A DNA stretch of 64,000 nucleotides. It comes from Alteromonas sp. IB21. Its GTDB lineage: Bacteria; Pseudomonadota; Gammaproteobacteria; Enterobacterales; Alteromonadaceae. Shown here piece after piece: positions 13,135 to 22,170 of the stretch (its first letter is position 1; each line of letters opens with the position of its first letter). The notes under the pieces were generated by a model. The model was not told the DNA's origin, did not search any database, and worked only from the letters and a program-made list of their open reading frames with translations. The DNA lies in the NCBI RefSeq assembly GCF_016405965.1, contig NZ_JAEFCD010000016.1:1-64000 (forward strand), in the 5' to 3' direction. Position numbers and translations under genes: made by a program.

Positions 13135-15603
13135 ATGAGAAGGACCAAGGCTCTCCTTGCATGTTCAATATTACCACTATTTCTAATTGGTTGCTCTGAT
13201 GATGACGATGATGAAGTAGTTGAAGTCCCCGCCCCCGTTATCGAGTATTCAAATGTACGCGTTGTTCACGCAGCATCTGACGCTCCGATGGTTAATATTA
13301 CCGCTAACGATGCCATACTAAACGGTTTGGAAAATGTTGATTATCAAGTTGCTTCATCGCGTTTTGAAGTAGAAACAGGAACCTACGACATTGGCGTAAC
13401 AGGTATTCTTCCTGGAGAAGACGCTGAAGTATTACAGGCTGACGTTACGCTTGAAGCTGATATGAACTACGATATTTTTGCCGTAGGAAATGTTAGCGAC
13501 GAGACACTGGCATTGTTAACAGTAACCAGCATGGAAACCGCGGTCGAGGCAGGAAACGCGCAGGTACAAATTGTACATGCAGCATCCATGGCTCCAACAG
13601 TTGATATTTATGTTACCGCGCCCGATGCAGATATTACTGCGGAACAGCCACTTGTAACGGCAGAATTTACTGACTCAACAGATTTGATTCAAGTGCCTGC
13701 GGGCGATTATCAAATTCGTATTACACCGGCGGGCGAGACTACGGTTGTGTATGATTCTGGTACTGTAAACCTAGCCGACGGTGCTGATTTACTCATAGCC
13801 GCAACTAACAATGTTGGCACGGGTGATTCACCCGTAACACTTCTAGCTGCAGACGGCGATAGCAGTTTCAAAATATGGGATGCAGAAGCGGGTTCAGAAA
13901 TCCGCGTAGTGCATGGTATTAGTGACGCGCCAGCGGTTGATGTTATAGCAAATAACGAAATTGTACTGGTAGACGGCATTCAGTTTCCGCGAACCACCGA
14001 TTACTTGTCTGTTGCTGCAGGTGACTACCTAATCGATGTTGTAGCTGATAGTGACAATAGTGTTGTGGCAGTTGACGATGCTGAATTGACGCTAGAAGTG
14101 GGTATGTCATATACCGCCATAGCAAACAACGTTTTAGCCGCACCAGAACTTGATGTTCTTGTTGATATGCCTCGCTCTGTAGCAACTGAAGCCAAAGTGC
14201 GTATTGTTCACGCTTCACCTTCAGCAGGCAACGTGGATATTTATGTAACCGCAGATGGTGAAATTGATGCAGTTGAACCAGCTTTTGCCGATATTGCTTA
14301 TCAAACTGGCGAATTAGTTGAGACGGGCTATGTAAGCTTGGCAGAAGGCGACTATGTAGTCACTGTTACGCCAACAGGCACCAAAACAGCGGCGATAGAA
14401 ACGGGCGTGCTCTCGTTAGAAAATGGCGAAATATATACTGCGATTGCGCTAGACGGTGCTATGGAGGGCGACTTACCTCAACTAGCATTACTTGATGGTC
14501 TGGCTCCACCTCCGCCAGCTTTTAACGCCGACATGACTTATAATGTAAGCCTAAGCGGTTCTCAAGAAGTGCCCGCTGTTACTACCACGTCTTCTGCAAC
14601 AGCAGTAGTTGAAATTGACGAAGATCTACCAGCGTTTAGCGTGAGTGTTGATGTTTCAGGCCTAACCGACGTTACTGGTGTGCACGTACACGATGGTGGC
14701 ATTGGTATGAATGGACCAGTTGCTTTCCCACTCACTGATGCTGGCAACGGTACTTATGTTTTAGCTGAAACTAATATATCACCTAGCAACTTAGATGCGC
14801 TGACTAATGGTGAATGGTACTTAAATGTACACACTACAGCGAACCCTAGCGGCGAAGTACGTGGTCAAATTGTTCCTGACACGACAGCGGTGGTTACTTT
14901 TTCACTAAGTGGCAGCCAAGAGGTTCCAGCGGTCGATACAATGGCAATGGGCTCTGGCTATGCGCTTTTCGATACGACCAACAATAATGTTTCCCTTGTA
15001 GCGGTAACCACCATCGAAAACGCGACGATGGCACATATTCATACTGGCTTCGCCGGTGTAAATGGCCCTGTGCTAGAAGCGCTTGTTGAAAGTGAAGAAA
15101 CAGCTGGTGTTTGGATGACAGATGGAAGCCTAACGCTAGATGAAGCAACAGCTACGCAGTTACTTTCAGGCGGTCACTATGTCAATGTTCACACTGCCGC
15201 GTTTACTGGTGGCGAAATTCGCGGCCAGATCACGCCTGACAACATTGAAGTGTACGGCATTATCGCCAACGGGCAACAAGAGGTACCTGCCGTGACTACC
15301 GATGCGAGCGGCGCTGGCGCATTTACCCTTAACACGTCTACAGGCGCATTGTCAGGTAGTGTAACTATTACCGGTATGACAGCGAATATGGCGCATATCC
15401 ACGAAGGTGAAGCGGGCGCAAACGGTAATGTATTATTGGGACTCACTGCCGGTGCAGATGGTATGTGGTCAGTACCAACTAATACAACGTTAACGGCTGA
15501 GCAAATGGGTGTTATGGCAGACGGTGGTCTTTACACTAACTTCCACTCAGATGCATTTCCAAGTGGTGAAATTCGCGGTCAGATCACATTAGGCTTCGAC
15601 TAA
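13135..15603 (+). CDS. Lipoprotein with four DUF4397 and three CHRD domains
   Basis: The 822-residue protein has a lipobox LIGC (Cys20), followed by a run of Asp. Four DUF4397 repeats start at about residues 37, 141, 253 and 352, each with the VRVVHAASDAP type of opening and ending near an AGDY...G..Y turn. Three CHRD repeats start at about 467, 588 and 706, each with SGSQEVPAV and a closing GEIRGQITP. Both domains are extracellular beta-sandwiches of unknown ligand; CHRD was first seen in chordin. The very acidic protein is likely displayed on the outer membrane or released. It stands alone and ends before a hairpin terminator. Confidence 0.9.
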   Translation: MRRTKALLACSILPLFLIGCSDDDDDEVVEVPAPVIEYSNVRVVHAASDAPMVNITANDAILNGLENVDYQVASSRFEVETGTYDIGVTGILPGEDAEVLQADVTLEADMNYDIFAVGNVSDETLALLTVTSMETAVEAGNAQVQIVHAASMAPTVDIYVTAPDADITAEQPLVTAEFTDSTDLIQVPAGDYQIRITPAGETTVVYDSGTVNLADGADLLIAATNNVGTGDSPVTLLAADGDSSFKIWDAEAGSEIRVVHGISDAPAVDVIANNEIVLVDGIQFPRTTDYLSVAAGDYLIDVVADSDNSVVAVDDAELTLEVGMSYTAIANNVLAAPELDVLVDMPRSVATEAKVRIVHASPSAGNVDIYVTADGEIDAVEPAFADIAYQTGELVETGYVSLAEGDYVVTVTPTGTKTAAIETGVLSLENGEIYTAIALDGAMEGDLPQLALLDGLAPPPPAFNADMTYNVSLSGSQEVPAVTTTSSATAVVEIDEDLPAFSVSVDVSGLTDVTGVHVHDGGIGMNGPVAFPLTDAGNGTYVLAETNISPSNLDALTNGEWYLNVHTTANPSGEVRGQIVPDTTAVVTFSLSGSQEVPAVDTMAMGSGYALFDTTNNNVSLVAVTTIENATMAHIHTGFAGVNGPVLEALVESEETAGVWMTDGSLTLDEATATQLLSGGHYVNVHTAAFTGGEIRGQITPDNIEVYGIIANGQQEVPAVTTDASGAGAFTLNTSTGALSGSVTITGMTANMAHIHEGEAGANGNVLLGLTAGADGMWSVPTNTTLTAEQMGVMADGGLYTNFHSDAFPSGEIRGQITLGFD

Positions 15604-15657
15604 ACGAAGTAAGCCAAACGTATTACGTTTCACACTTACTGAGACTTAAGCAAAATA

Positions 15658-15682
15658 ATAAAGGGGCCTAGGCCCCTTTCTC
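15658..15682. terminator. Bidirectional terminator
   Basis: AAAGGGGC and GCCCCTTT pair around a CTAG loop (15660-15679) between the converging lipoprotein and cystathionine gamma-synthase-like genes; the T run on the plus strand is short (TTTCTC). Confidence 0.7.
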
Positions 15683-15708
15683 GTATATTAAAAAAAGAAA
15701 AACGTTAT

Positions 15709-16989
15709 CTAAATTGTATTCAGCGCTGCTTCAAAATCTTCAATCAGATCCTGCGTGTCTTCAATACCTACCGATATACGCAGCATGGTATCAGAAATTC
15801 CCATTAGTTCTCGCTCTGCGGCTGTATTTTCAAAATAGATAGTAGGTGCAACAGGTAGCGCCAGCGTACGATTGTCGCCCAAGTGAGTAGCACAAATCAC
15901 CAACTTCATTTCATTTAAAAATGCCACCGGATCAGCACCTTCGATCAGATCGAAACTTAAAATAGCGCCGTAGCCGCCGTTCAAATACTCCCGGGCCATG
16001 AAATGCTGTGGATGATCGGCAAGCCCAGGATAAAAGACCTTAGATACTTTAGCGTGATTATCCAAAAATGTAGCGAGTTGCATTGCGTTATGCTGACTTC
16101 GTGACAAACGCAGAGCTAAGGTTTCCATGCCTAACGCAATGGCAGAAGCAGATTGCGGAGCTAGCGTAGCACCTAAATCCCGTAAACCTTTCTTCTTAAT
16201 CTGGGTAATTCCCCATTGTGCAGTGTCTGCAACTTGATAAGCAGGTTTTAGGTTATCAAACTTTGTCCAGTCAAAGTTACCCGTATCGACTACTGCACCA
16301 CCTAAAACGTTGCCGTGACCAGCGATGTATTTCGTCAGCGAGCAGAATACTAACGACGCCTTTACGTTTTTTGCGTAAAAAACGGGCGGAGGCGTCATGG
16401 TGTTATCAATCATAAACAGCATGTGTTTTTCTTCGCAGAATAGACCGATGGCGTGAAGGTCGGCAACCTGCGTCACAGGGTTAGCTACAGTCTCTGTATA
16501 AACACCTTTAGTGTTTGGACGATAGGCTTCTTTCACCTGCTGAATGTCAGTCACATCTGTGTAGGTAACCTGTACGCCAAAATCTTTAATTGTTTCAAAA
16601 AAGCTGCGCGTATTTCCGAAAAGGTATTGGCTAACAATTAAATGGTCGCCCGATTTAAGCAATGCAAATAAAGTGCTGCTTATCGCTGCCATACCCGTCG
16701 AATAACAAAGTGTGCCAACGCCTCCTTCAAGGTCATTGAGCATATTTTGTAGCGCCGCGACAGAAGGTGATGAAGAACGCGAATAAACATGGGCAGCACG
16801 TTTGCCTTGAAACGCGTCTATAATGCCCTGCGCATCTTTAAACTCAAAAAGAACGGAATTAGACGTACTGCTATGAACACCGCCATGCTCTGGGGTATTT
16901 AGCATACGATCAGAATGAACCTGACGGGTTGTGAATCCCAATTTTGTCACGGGTAAAGCTCCGAAAATAGATGTTTGCGACTTTGCCAT
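15709..16989 (-). CDS. Cystathionine gamma-synthase family PLP enzyme
   Basis: The 426-residue protein belongs to the Cys/Met metabolism PLP-dependent family. Features are FTTRQVHSDRMLNTPEHGGVHSS, YSRSSSPSVAALQNMLNDLEGG, GMAAISSTLFALLKSGDHL, and the PLP lysine K220 in CSLTKYIAGHGNVLGG. The usual YSR and GR tyrosine/arginine motif is present as VYSRSSSP. It could be a cystathionine gamma-synthase, gamma-lyase or methionine gamma-lyase; the substrate cannot be told from the sequence. It has its own promoter region and no operon partner. Confidence 0.88.
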   Translation of the reverse strand: MAKSQTSIFGALPVTKLGFTTRQVHSDRMLNTPEHGGVHSSTSNSVLFEFKDAQGIIDAFQGKRAAHVYSRSSSPSVAALQNMLNDLEGGVGTLCYSTGMAAISSTLFALLKSGDHLIVSQYLFGNTRSFFETIKDFGVQVTYTDVTDIQQVKEAYRPNTKGVYTETVANPVTQVADLHAIGLFCEEKHMLFMIDNTMTPPPVFYAKNVKASLVFCSLTKYIAGHGNVLGGAVVDTGNFDWTKFDNLKPAYQVADTAQWGITQIKKKGLRDLGATLAPQSASAIALGMETLALRLSRSQHNAMQLATFLDNHAKVSKVFYPGLADHPQHFMAREYLNGGYGAILSFDLIEGADPVAFLNEMKLVICATHLGDNRTLALPVAPTIYFENTAAERELMGISDTMLRISVGIEDTQDLIEDFEAALNTI

Positions 16990-17046
16990 GCGCTCACCGC
17001 TATCTTACTTGATACGGTTGCGTACTTACCACTTCACCAGAAATGA

Positions 17047-17682
17047 TTATGGCTTTGTTATGCAGTTTTTAGGATATTTTGCGCAAACATTATCATAAAA
17101 CGTATAGATAGTTTGCATTTGTTCATCTATGTTAGTCACTTTCTGAATAATTGGCCCTAGCACAATTGCCTTTCTAGCGTAGTCCAACCCAATGACTTGA
17201 ATAGGTATTTCGGCTTCACGAGCAATATGCATAAACCCTGTTTTCCATGGGTAAATGGGGCTTCTTGTCCCTTCTGGCGCCAACGCTAGAATAAGCGTGT
17301 CAGCCTCTTTAATCCTATTCGCTATAGATGTTACCACACCGTGCGCTTTGCTCCTTTCAACCGGAATACCACCGAGTCTTCTCACTATCGCGCCTAAAGG
17401 CGGCTTGAATATAGTGTGTTTTCCAAAAAAATTAATATTCAGCTTAAATGAAAAGACAATGAATAAACCAATAAAGAAGTCCCAATTAGATGTGTGTGGT
17501 GCTACCGCTAAAATGGCTTTTTTCTGATTAATCAGCTCACCTTCCACGTGCCAACCTCGCTTTGTGAGCACCCATGCCGCAAATGTCGACAACCAATTTG
17601 GCCATTTTCGAGGAATATTTTTTCCGACAATAACATTATTGGCAGACTGAGAATACGTGCTAGGGTGTGAGGGTTCTGTCAT
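17047..17682 (-). CDS. 1-acyl-glycerol-3-phosphate acyltransferase family protein
   Basis: The 211-residue protein shows the acyltransferase motif HTSNWD (H63 to D68, the HX4D box) and the substrate-phosphate motif APEGTRSP, with GGIPVERS between them as the third motif. It lacks long N-terminal membrane helices; a hydrophobic stretch (FFIGLFIVFSFKLNINFF) follows the HX4D box. It belongs to the short PlsC-like group often found with no assigned acceptor. It probably acylates a phospholipid or related lipid at the inner membrane. Confidence 0.85.
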   Translation of the reverse strand: MTEPSHPSTYSQSANNVIVGKNIPRKWPNWLSTFAAWVLTKRGWHVEGELINQKKAILAVAPHTSNWDFFIGLFIVFSFKLNINFFGKHTIFKPPLGAIVRRLGGIPVERSKAHGVVTSIANRIKEADTLILALAPEGTRSPIYPWKTGFMHIAREAEIPIQVIGLDYARKAIVLGPIIQKVTNIDEQMQTIYTFYDNVCAKYPKNCITKP

Positions 17683-17946
17683 TATTATTATGCTCTATTT
17701 TCTTGGTTTAATGCGGCTCAATAATTACGTGATTAATGAGAGCTTAACAAGTGAGTGCTCAATAAGTCGCAATTTTTAGCGCTCTCAAAGTATCTATAAA
17801 GGCCTAATTATTTTGCTTTAGACAAACCGTAAGGCTGTATTTATTTCTGCGAAGAGTAATCAAATTAGACATGTAAAACAATTGTTAACATGAATATGAA
17901 GGGCCGGTTAGAACATTCGAAAGAGAAAAGGTTCGAAAATTTAAGT

Positions 17947-18729
17947 ATGTGTATTCTATTTATCGCTAACAAAATGCGAGAGGACTACCCGCTAATTATT
18001 GCAGCAAATCGGGATGAGTTTTACGCGCGCCCGACCGCCCCATCTTCCTTTTGGGATGGGCATCCTAATTTACTTGCCGGGCAGGATTTAGAGGCTAACG
18101 GTACCTGGATGGGCGTTACGCGTAATGGAAACTTGGCGGCACTCACCAATGTCAGAGACCCGCACAATATCAACAAAAATGCGATATCACGGGGTGAATT
18201 AGTCGCTAACTGGTTAAAGCAGGACTCTGTTGATACGAGACACGCTGCGCAATCACAATACTTGGCAACACTCGAAAATACACGTTCACAATATAATGGC
18301 TATAACTTGCTATTTGGTCATGTCGACGCACTAAGGGTTTACAATAACGTAAACAATTCGACCCATTTTATCGAAAAAGGCGTGTACGGTTTATCAAACG
18401 CAGATATAGCCACACCTTGGCCAAAAGTAACGCAAGGCGTAACGGCATTGAACCATTATGTAATAAATGAAGACGTCATAAATGATGACGACTTGTTTGC
18501 TATTTTGCGCCGTGACAATAAAGCCGACGACGCGCTACTTCCCGATACGGGAGTGGGTTATGAATGGGAAAAGGCGCTATCTTCGATTTTTATTCAAACC
18601 GAGAAATACGGAACGCGCACGTCTACCCTGCTGCTGGTAGATAAAAACAAAACGCTGACTTGGAAAGAACGACGCTTTTCAGATAAAGGCGAAACACTTG
18701 AAACCCGTAAATTTTCCTTTGCAATTTAG
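17947..18729 (+). CDS. NRDE (TANGO2-like) family protein
   Basis: From the ATG at 17947 the 260-residue protein begins MCILFIANKMREDYPLIIAANRDEFYARPTAP, the hallmark of the NRDE/TANGO2 family, with the NRDE motif and Cys at position 2, a possible N-terminal nucleophile after Met removal. GTWMGVTRNGNLAALTNVRDP and SRGELV follow, and the C-terminal TRTSTLLLVDKNKTLTWKERRF is also typical. The in-frame ATG at 17890 would add 19 non-conserved residues and is rejected. The bacterial role is unknown; eukaryotic members have been linked to heme and lipid handling. Confidence 0.88.
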   Translation: MCILFIANKMREDYPLIIAANRDEFYARPTAPSSFWDGHPNLLAGQDLEANGTWMGVTRNGNLAALTNVRDPHNINKNAISRGELVANWLKQDSVDTRHAAQSQYLATLENTRSQYNGYNLLFGHVDALRVYNNVNNSTHFIEKGVYGLSNADIATPWPKVTQGVTALNHYVINEDVINDDDLFAILRRDNKADDALLPDTGVGYEWEKALSSIFIQTEKYGTRTSTLLLVDKNKTLTWKERRFSDKGETLETRKFSFAI

Positions 18730-18876
18730 GGTGTTTTTGAAATGAAACTTTCGTTTACGTTTTCTTTAGCCGATTAATTGAAATATTTTCAATCTTTAGG
18801 GGTCGTTTTTTCTACCATCGGTGGCATAATGCCTGCCTGCTATCTTTTGCACACCAACGTAACGTGAGGACATATC

Positions 18877-20067
18877 GTGTTTGAAGTATTACCCCATCTC
18901 GCCCCAGATCCAATTCTTGGCCTGTCTGCTGCTTTTCGCGAAGACACCAACCCAAATAAAATCGATTTAGGTGTTGGCGTTTACAAAGATGAGCAAGGTA
19001 ATACCCCTATTCTTTCAAGTGTTGCTAAAGCGCAAAAAGTGCTTTTAGACACAGAAACCAGCAAAACCTATATCACGCCTCAGGGCAACCAAGGTTTCAT
19101 CGATGGTATGTTGTCTTTGCTGTTAGGTAAGAATAGCCCAGTTCTTCTTGCAGACCGCGTAGCTGCGGTTCAAGCGCCAGGCGGTTGCGGTGCGCTGCGT
19201 ATCCTTTCAGAGCTACTCGTTCGCTGTAACGAAAACGGCAAGGTATGGGTAAGTGACCCAACATGGGCAAACCACATTCCACTTATCGGCTCTGCGGGCC
19301 TTAAAATTGAAACCTACCCGTACTTCGATAAGGCGTCAGCAAGCATTCGCTTTGACGCCATGATGGAAACCCTTCGCAAAGCTGAAAAGGGCGATATCGT
19401 GCTTTTACACGGTTGCTGTCACAACCCAACAGGTGCTGACCTTACCAATGCACAATGGGATGAAGTACTAGAAGTAGCGAAAGAGCGCGAGTTCCTGCCT
19501 TTCATCGACGTGGCTTATCTGGGTTTTGGTGAAGGCTTAGAAGAAGACGCTTACGGCATGCGTTTGTTGGTAGAAAATCTGCCAGAAGTTATCGTTGCAG
19601 CATCGTGTTCTAAAAACTTTGGCCTATACCGCGAGCGCGTTGGTCTTGCAGCTATTATCACTGAAGATTCAGCAACCCGTAAAATTGCACAGGGTCAGAT
19701 TCAATCAATCGCACGCGGTATCTACTCTATGCCGCCAAGCTACGGCGGTGCATTGGTTGACATAATCCTAGCTGACGAGGCCCTTAACAACGAATGGGTA
19801 TCTGAGGTGAACGAAATGCGCGATCGCATGAAGTCTCTACGTGCCATGCTTGTTCAAAACCTTCACGACAATGGTTCACCTAAAGACTTTAGTTTCGTGA
19901 ACGACCAAAAAGGTATGTTCTCGTTCTTGTGTATTACACCTGAGCAAGTACGCGAAGTACGTGAAAAGCACAGTGTGTATTTTGTTGATTCGAGCCGCGT
20001 AAACATTGCAGGCATCAACCAAGAAAACGTAGAAACGCTAGCGAAAGCATTAGTATCAGTGCTTTAA
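18877..20067 (+). CDS. tyrB: Aromatic amino acid aminotransferase
   Basis: The 396-residue class I aminotransferase starts MFEVLPHLAPDPILGLSAAFREDTNPNKIDLGVGVYKDEQGNTPIL, as in the AspC/TyrB group. It has LHGCCHNPTGADL, the FIDVAYLGFGEG segment and the PLP lysine K246 in CSKNFGLYRERVG; an Arg in DSSRVNIAGI binds the substrate carboxylate. It transfers amino groups between aromatic or acidic amino acids and 2-oxoglutarate. The start is GTG, with GAGG eight bases upstream. It could equally be called aspartate aminotransferase; the Cys-Cys in HGCCHNPTG favours the aromatic type seen in marine gammaproteobacteria. Confidence 0.87.
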   Translation: MFEVLPHLAPDPILGLSAAFREDTNPNKIDLGVGVYKDEQGNTPILSSVAKAQKVLLDTETSKTYITPQGNQGFIDGMLSLLLGKNSPVLLADRVAAVQAPGGCGALRILSELLVRCNENGKVWVSDPTWANHIPLIGSAGLKIETYPYFDKASASIRFDAMMETLRKAEKGDIVLLHGCCHNPTGADLTNAQWDEVLEVAKEREFLPFIDVAYLGFGEGLEEDAYGMRLLVENLPEVIVAASCSKNFGLYRERVGLAAIITEDSATRKIAQGQIQSIARGIYSMPPSYGGALVDIILADEALNNEWVSEVNEMRDRMKSLRAMLVQNLHDNGSPKDFSFVNDQKGMFSFLCITPEQVREVREKHSVYFVDSSRVNIAGINQENVETLAKALVSVL

Positions 20068-20093
20068 GCGAAAGCTGACCGTTTTAAGAACTT

Positions 20094-20124
20094 ATAAAGG
20101 CAGAGTGAAAACTCTGCCTTTTTT
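20094..20124 (+). terminator. Rho-independent terminator after tyrB
   Basis: AAAGGCAGAGT and ACTCTGCCTTT form an 11-base stem around a GAAA tetraloop, followed by TTTTTTG. The stretch from here to 20358 holds no further gene that I can support. Confidence 0.9.
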
Positions 20125-20358
20125 GTTTACCTCAGATTAATCTCGCTTTCTATATGTGCGGTAAACAGCCTTACCATGCCATTAAAGGCAGTTGGTTACA
20201 CTTCCTAATAAATTTACGCCGTTCTCTACATGCACTTTTTACTAAGCTGAATAAGCAATAATAATTACACTGGAACAAGGTTGACGTGCACATTAACTTT
20301 GAAAATAGGCTAGTGTGCATGTATTGCTCTAATCCCTTTAGTTGAAAAGGAGATCGTT

Positions 20359-20610
20359 ATGAGGTTGATAATAAGACTTTTGAGTTTAGCCGTCGCTGCA
20401 TACGCCTGTTACAGTGGGGCTATAACCGGCGAATGGAAAGCATCTGTCGCTATCGTTGCTCTTTGTGCATTGGTGTTTTTAGTATCATTTGCCACAAAAA
20501 CTCGCAGCAGCACATCCGGTTCTAACGCAGACAGTAGCGCTGCGCTTTACACACCAACAAGCAACTCAAGCTCATCTTGCGGCAGTGATGCCGGCGGCGG
20601 TGACTGCTAA
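20359..20610 (+). CDS. Small membrane protein with Ser/Cys/Gly-rich tail
   Basis: The 83-residue product has two hydrophobic helices (about residues 5-22 and 29-47) and a polar C-terminal tail rich in Ser and Gly, ending SSSSCGSDAGGGDC. A strong ribosome binding site, AAAAGGAGATCGTTATG, supports translation. The decayed IS element begins eight bases after the stop codon. I do not recognise the family. Gly/Cys-rich ends of this type occur in some small surface or membrane proteins. Confidence 0.65.
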   Translation: MRLIIRLLSLAVAAYACYSGAITGEWKASVAIVALCALVFLVSFATKTRSSTSGSNADSSAALYTPTSNSSSSCGSDAGGGDC

Positions 20611-20617
20611 AACCAAA

Positions 20618-21680
20618 TGGGTCAGAGTCTGAGGTATCCCCACAAATAATATAACGATGTCAGTGAGATAAAAAAGATAGGAACATTCATGACGTTTGGT
20701 GATCAGATCAATCGCCAAACTTCACCGAGGCCAAACAGCCATGAATACCCTATCTCTTGTGAACAATGTCGTATCGCTTGTCAGCTATAAAATGCATAAA
20801 ACTTGTCGGGGTGCGTCATCAAGAATTACATTGCAACAAGACGAAAGAGAAACCAGCCACACACAAAACATTTTTAAAGAGGTTGCACGCTATATTACCT
20901 TCTCACTGTCGCCCTATTATCGTCACTGACGCAGGGTATAAATCGCCTTGGTTTAGAGAAGTTAAGGCACTAGGATGGGATATTGTTGGGCGTATCCGCA
21001 AGCCACATTTTTACTCGCTTGATAGAGGAAATACGTGGCAGAGTATTCGACACCTTTATGCTCAAGCAACCTGTCGGCCTAAGAGTTTTGATAACAGCCA
21101 AATAGTAAGAGGTAATCCTTTTGCCCGTACGCTAGTTCTGTTCAAACAGAAAACGAAATGACGTCATGCTTTAAACCCAGATGGTACGCGCAATGCTTCA
21201 AAATGCTCAAAAGTCCATGCGTAAGGAGCGAAAGATCCGTGGCTGTTAGCGACTTCACTAGAATCTCACCGAAGCTTGTCGAAACAGGTCGTTGCTATTT
21301 ATCGCCAGCGCATGCAGATTGAAGAAGGCTCTAGAGACATGAAAAGCACGAAGTTCGGGCTTGGATATAAGCAAGATAAAAGTGTTAAGAAGCAGCGTTT
21401 AACAATCCTAATATTGCTGACTACGTTAGCGTCACTAGTGGCTATACTACTGAGTATGGTGCTCGTCTCTTCCCACAAACATCGGCGCTTCTAAGCCAAT
21501 ACCGAAACCAGAAGCGTGCTGTCATTCCATTACCTTGGACTCAGGGCTGTCGCTTGCCGAATACGATTCACTATGCGACTGTGGAAAGCTGCACTCCAAT
21601 GGTACAGCTCCATCGTTGACGCTGTCTGAGCCGGAGCCACATGAAATTAAATTCGTGGGGATCCCTCAGACTCTGACCCC
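20618..21680. mobile_element. Remnant of an IS4-family insertion sequence
   Basis: Terminal inverted repeats of about 25 bases flank the element: GGGTCAGAGTCTGAGG... at 20619-20643 and its complement at 21655-21680, with one internal mismatch. The inside carries broken pieces of an IS4-family DDE transposase. At 1063 bp it is shorter than a full IS4-type element, pointing to internal deletion. No target site duplication was found by eye. Its right end lies six bases from the stop codon of the yaiI-like gene. Confidence 0.85.
20741..21494 (+). pseudogene. Degraded IS4-family transposase
   Basis: Three fragments in different frames can be recognised. The first, from ATG 20741 (MNTLSLVNNVVSLVSYKMHKT), resembles the transposase N-terminus but loses similarity quickly. 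The second, about 20890-21161, holds CRPIIVTDAGYKSPWFREVKALGWDIVGRIR with the second catalytic Asp. The third, about 21276-21494, has the YRQRMQIEEGSRDMKS motif of the IS4 family (Y-R-E-K) with the catalytic Glu. The part with the first Asp is missing, and stops and frameshifts separate the pieces, so no active enzyme can be made. Confidence 0.85.
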
Positions 21681-21686
21681 ATTATT

Positions 21687-22145
21687 TTATTTGAGGGCGC
21701 GGAGGCCTTGGGTGAGGAGTCGGTCTAGTGCGTTGGCGAAGTTTTGCTTGTCGCGCTGTGAAAAGGCTTTGGGCCCTCCGGTGTGTTCGCCGCTTGAGCG
21801 CATGGTATCCATAAAATCTCGCATACCCAATATCTGCTTGATAGACGACTTATCGTATTCTTCACCACGATTGTTAAGCGCTAGGGCATTTTTCGCCAGC
21901 ACATCAGCCGCTAAGGGAATGTCGTTAGTAATCACCAGATCACCGGCTTCGCACTTCTCCACAATATAATCATCTGCGGCATCGAAGCCAGACGGCACCT
22001 GGGTCAATGTTATATGTTTGTCTGGTGGAACAGACATAGAATGGTTAGCCACCAAAGACAAAGGCAGCTTTGTTCGTCTGGCTGCCTTAAAAAGAATGTC
22101 TTTGATTACTGCAGGGCACGCGTCGGCGTCAACCCATATATGCAT
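21687..22145 (-). CDS. yaiI: YaiI/YqxD family (DUF188) protein
   Basis: The 152-residue protein starts [24 protein letters not shown], the family signature, and has [36 protein letters not shown] and [22 protein letters not shown]. The fold is PIN-like (NYN-related), so a nuclease role is suspected, but no activity is established to my knowledge. The length is normal, so the adjacent IS remnant has not cut the gene. Confidence 0.9.
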   Translation of the reverse strand: MHIWVDADACPAVIKDILFKAARRTKLPLSLVANHSMSVPPDKHITLTQVPSGFDAADDYIVEKCEAGDLVITNDIPLAADVLAKNALALNNRGEEYDKSSIKQILGMRDFMDTMRSSGEHTGGPKAFSQRDKQNFANALDRLLTQGLRALK

Positions 22146-22170
22146 GGTCGTATCTCGTAATTAAATCCTA

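Noticed and set aside
12920-13138. Plus-strand frame of 72 codons before the repeat lipoprotein
   Set aside because: It has no ribosome binding site or recognisable domain, and overlaps the azoR upstream region and the lipoprotein start.
20605-21695. Target site duplication around the IS4 remnant
   Set aside because: The flanks (AACCAAAT and ATTATTTT) do not match in any convincing way.
21535-21969. Plus-strand frame over the IS end and the yaiI-like gene
   Set aside because: It is the antisense of the yaiI-like gene, with no domain of its own.
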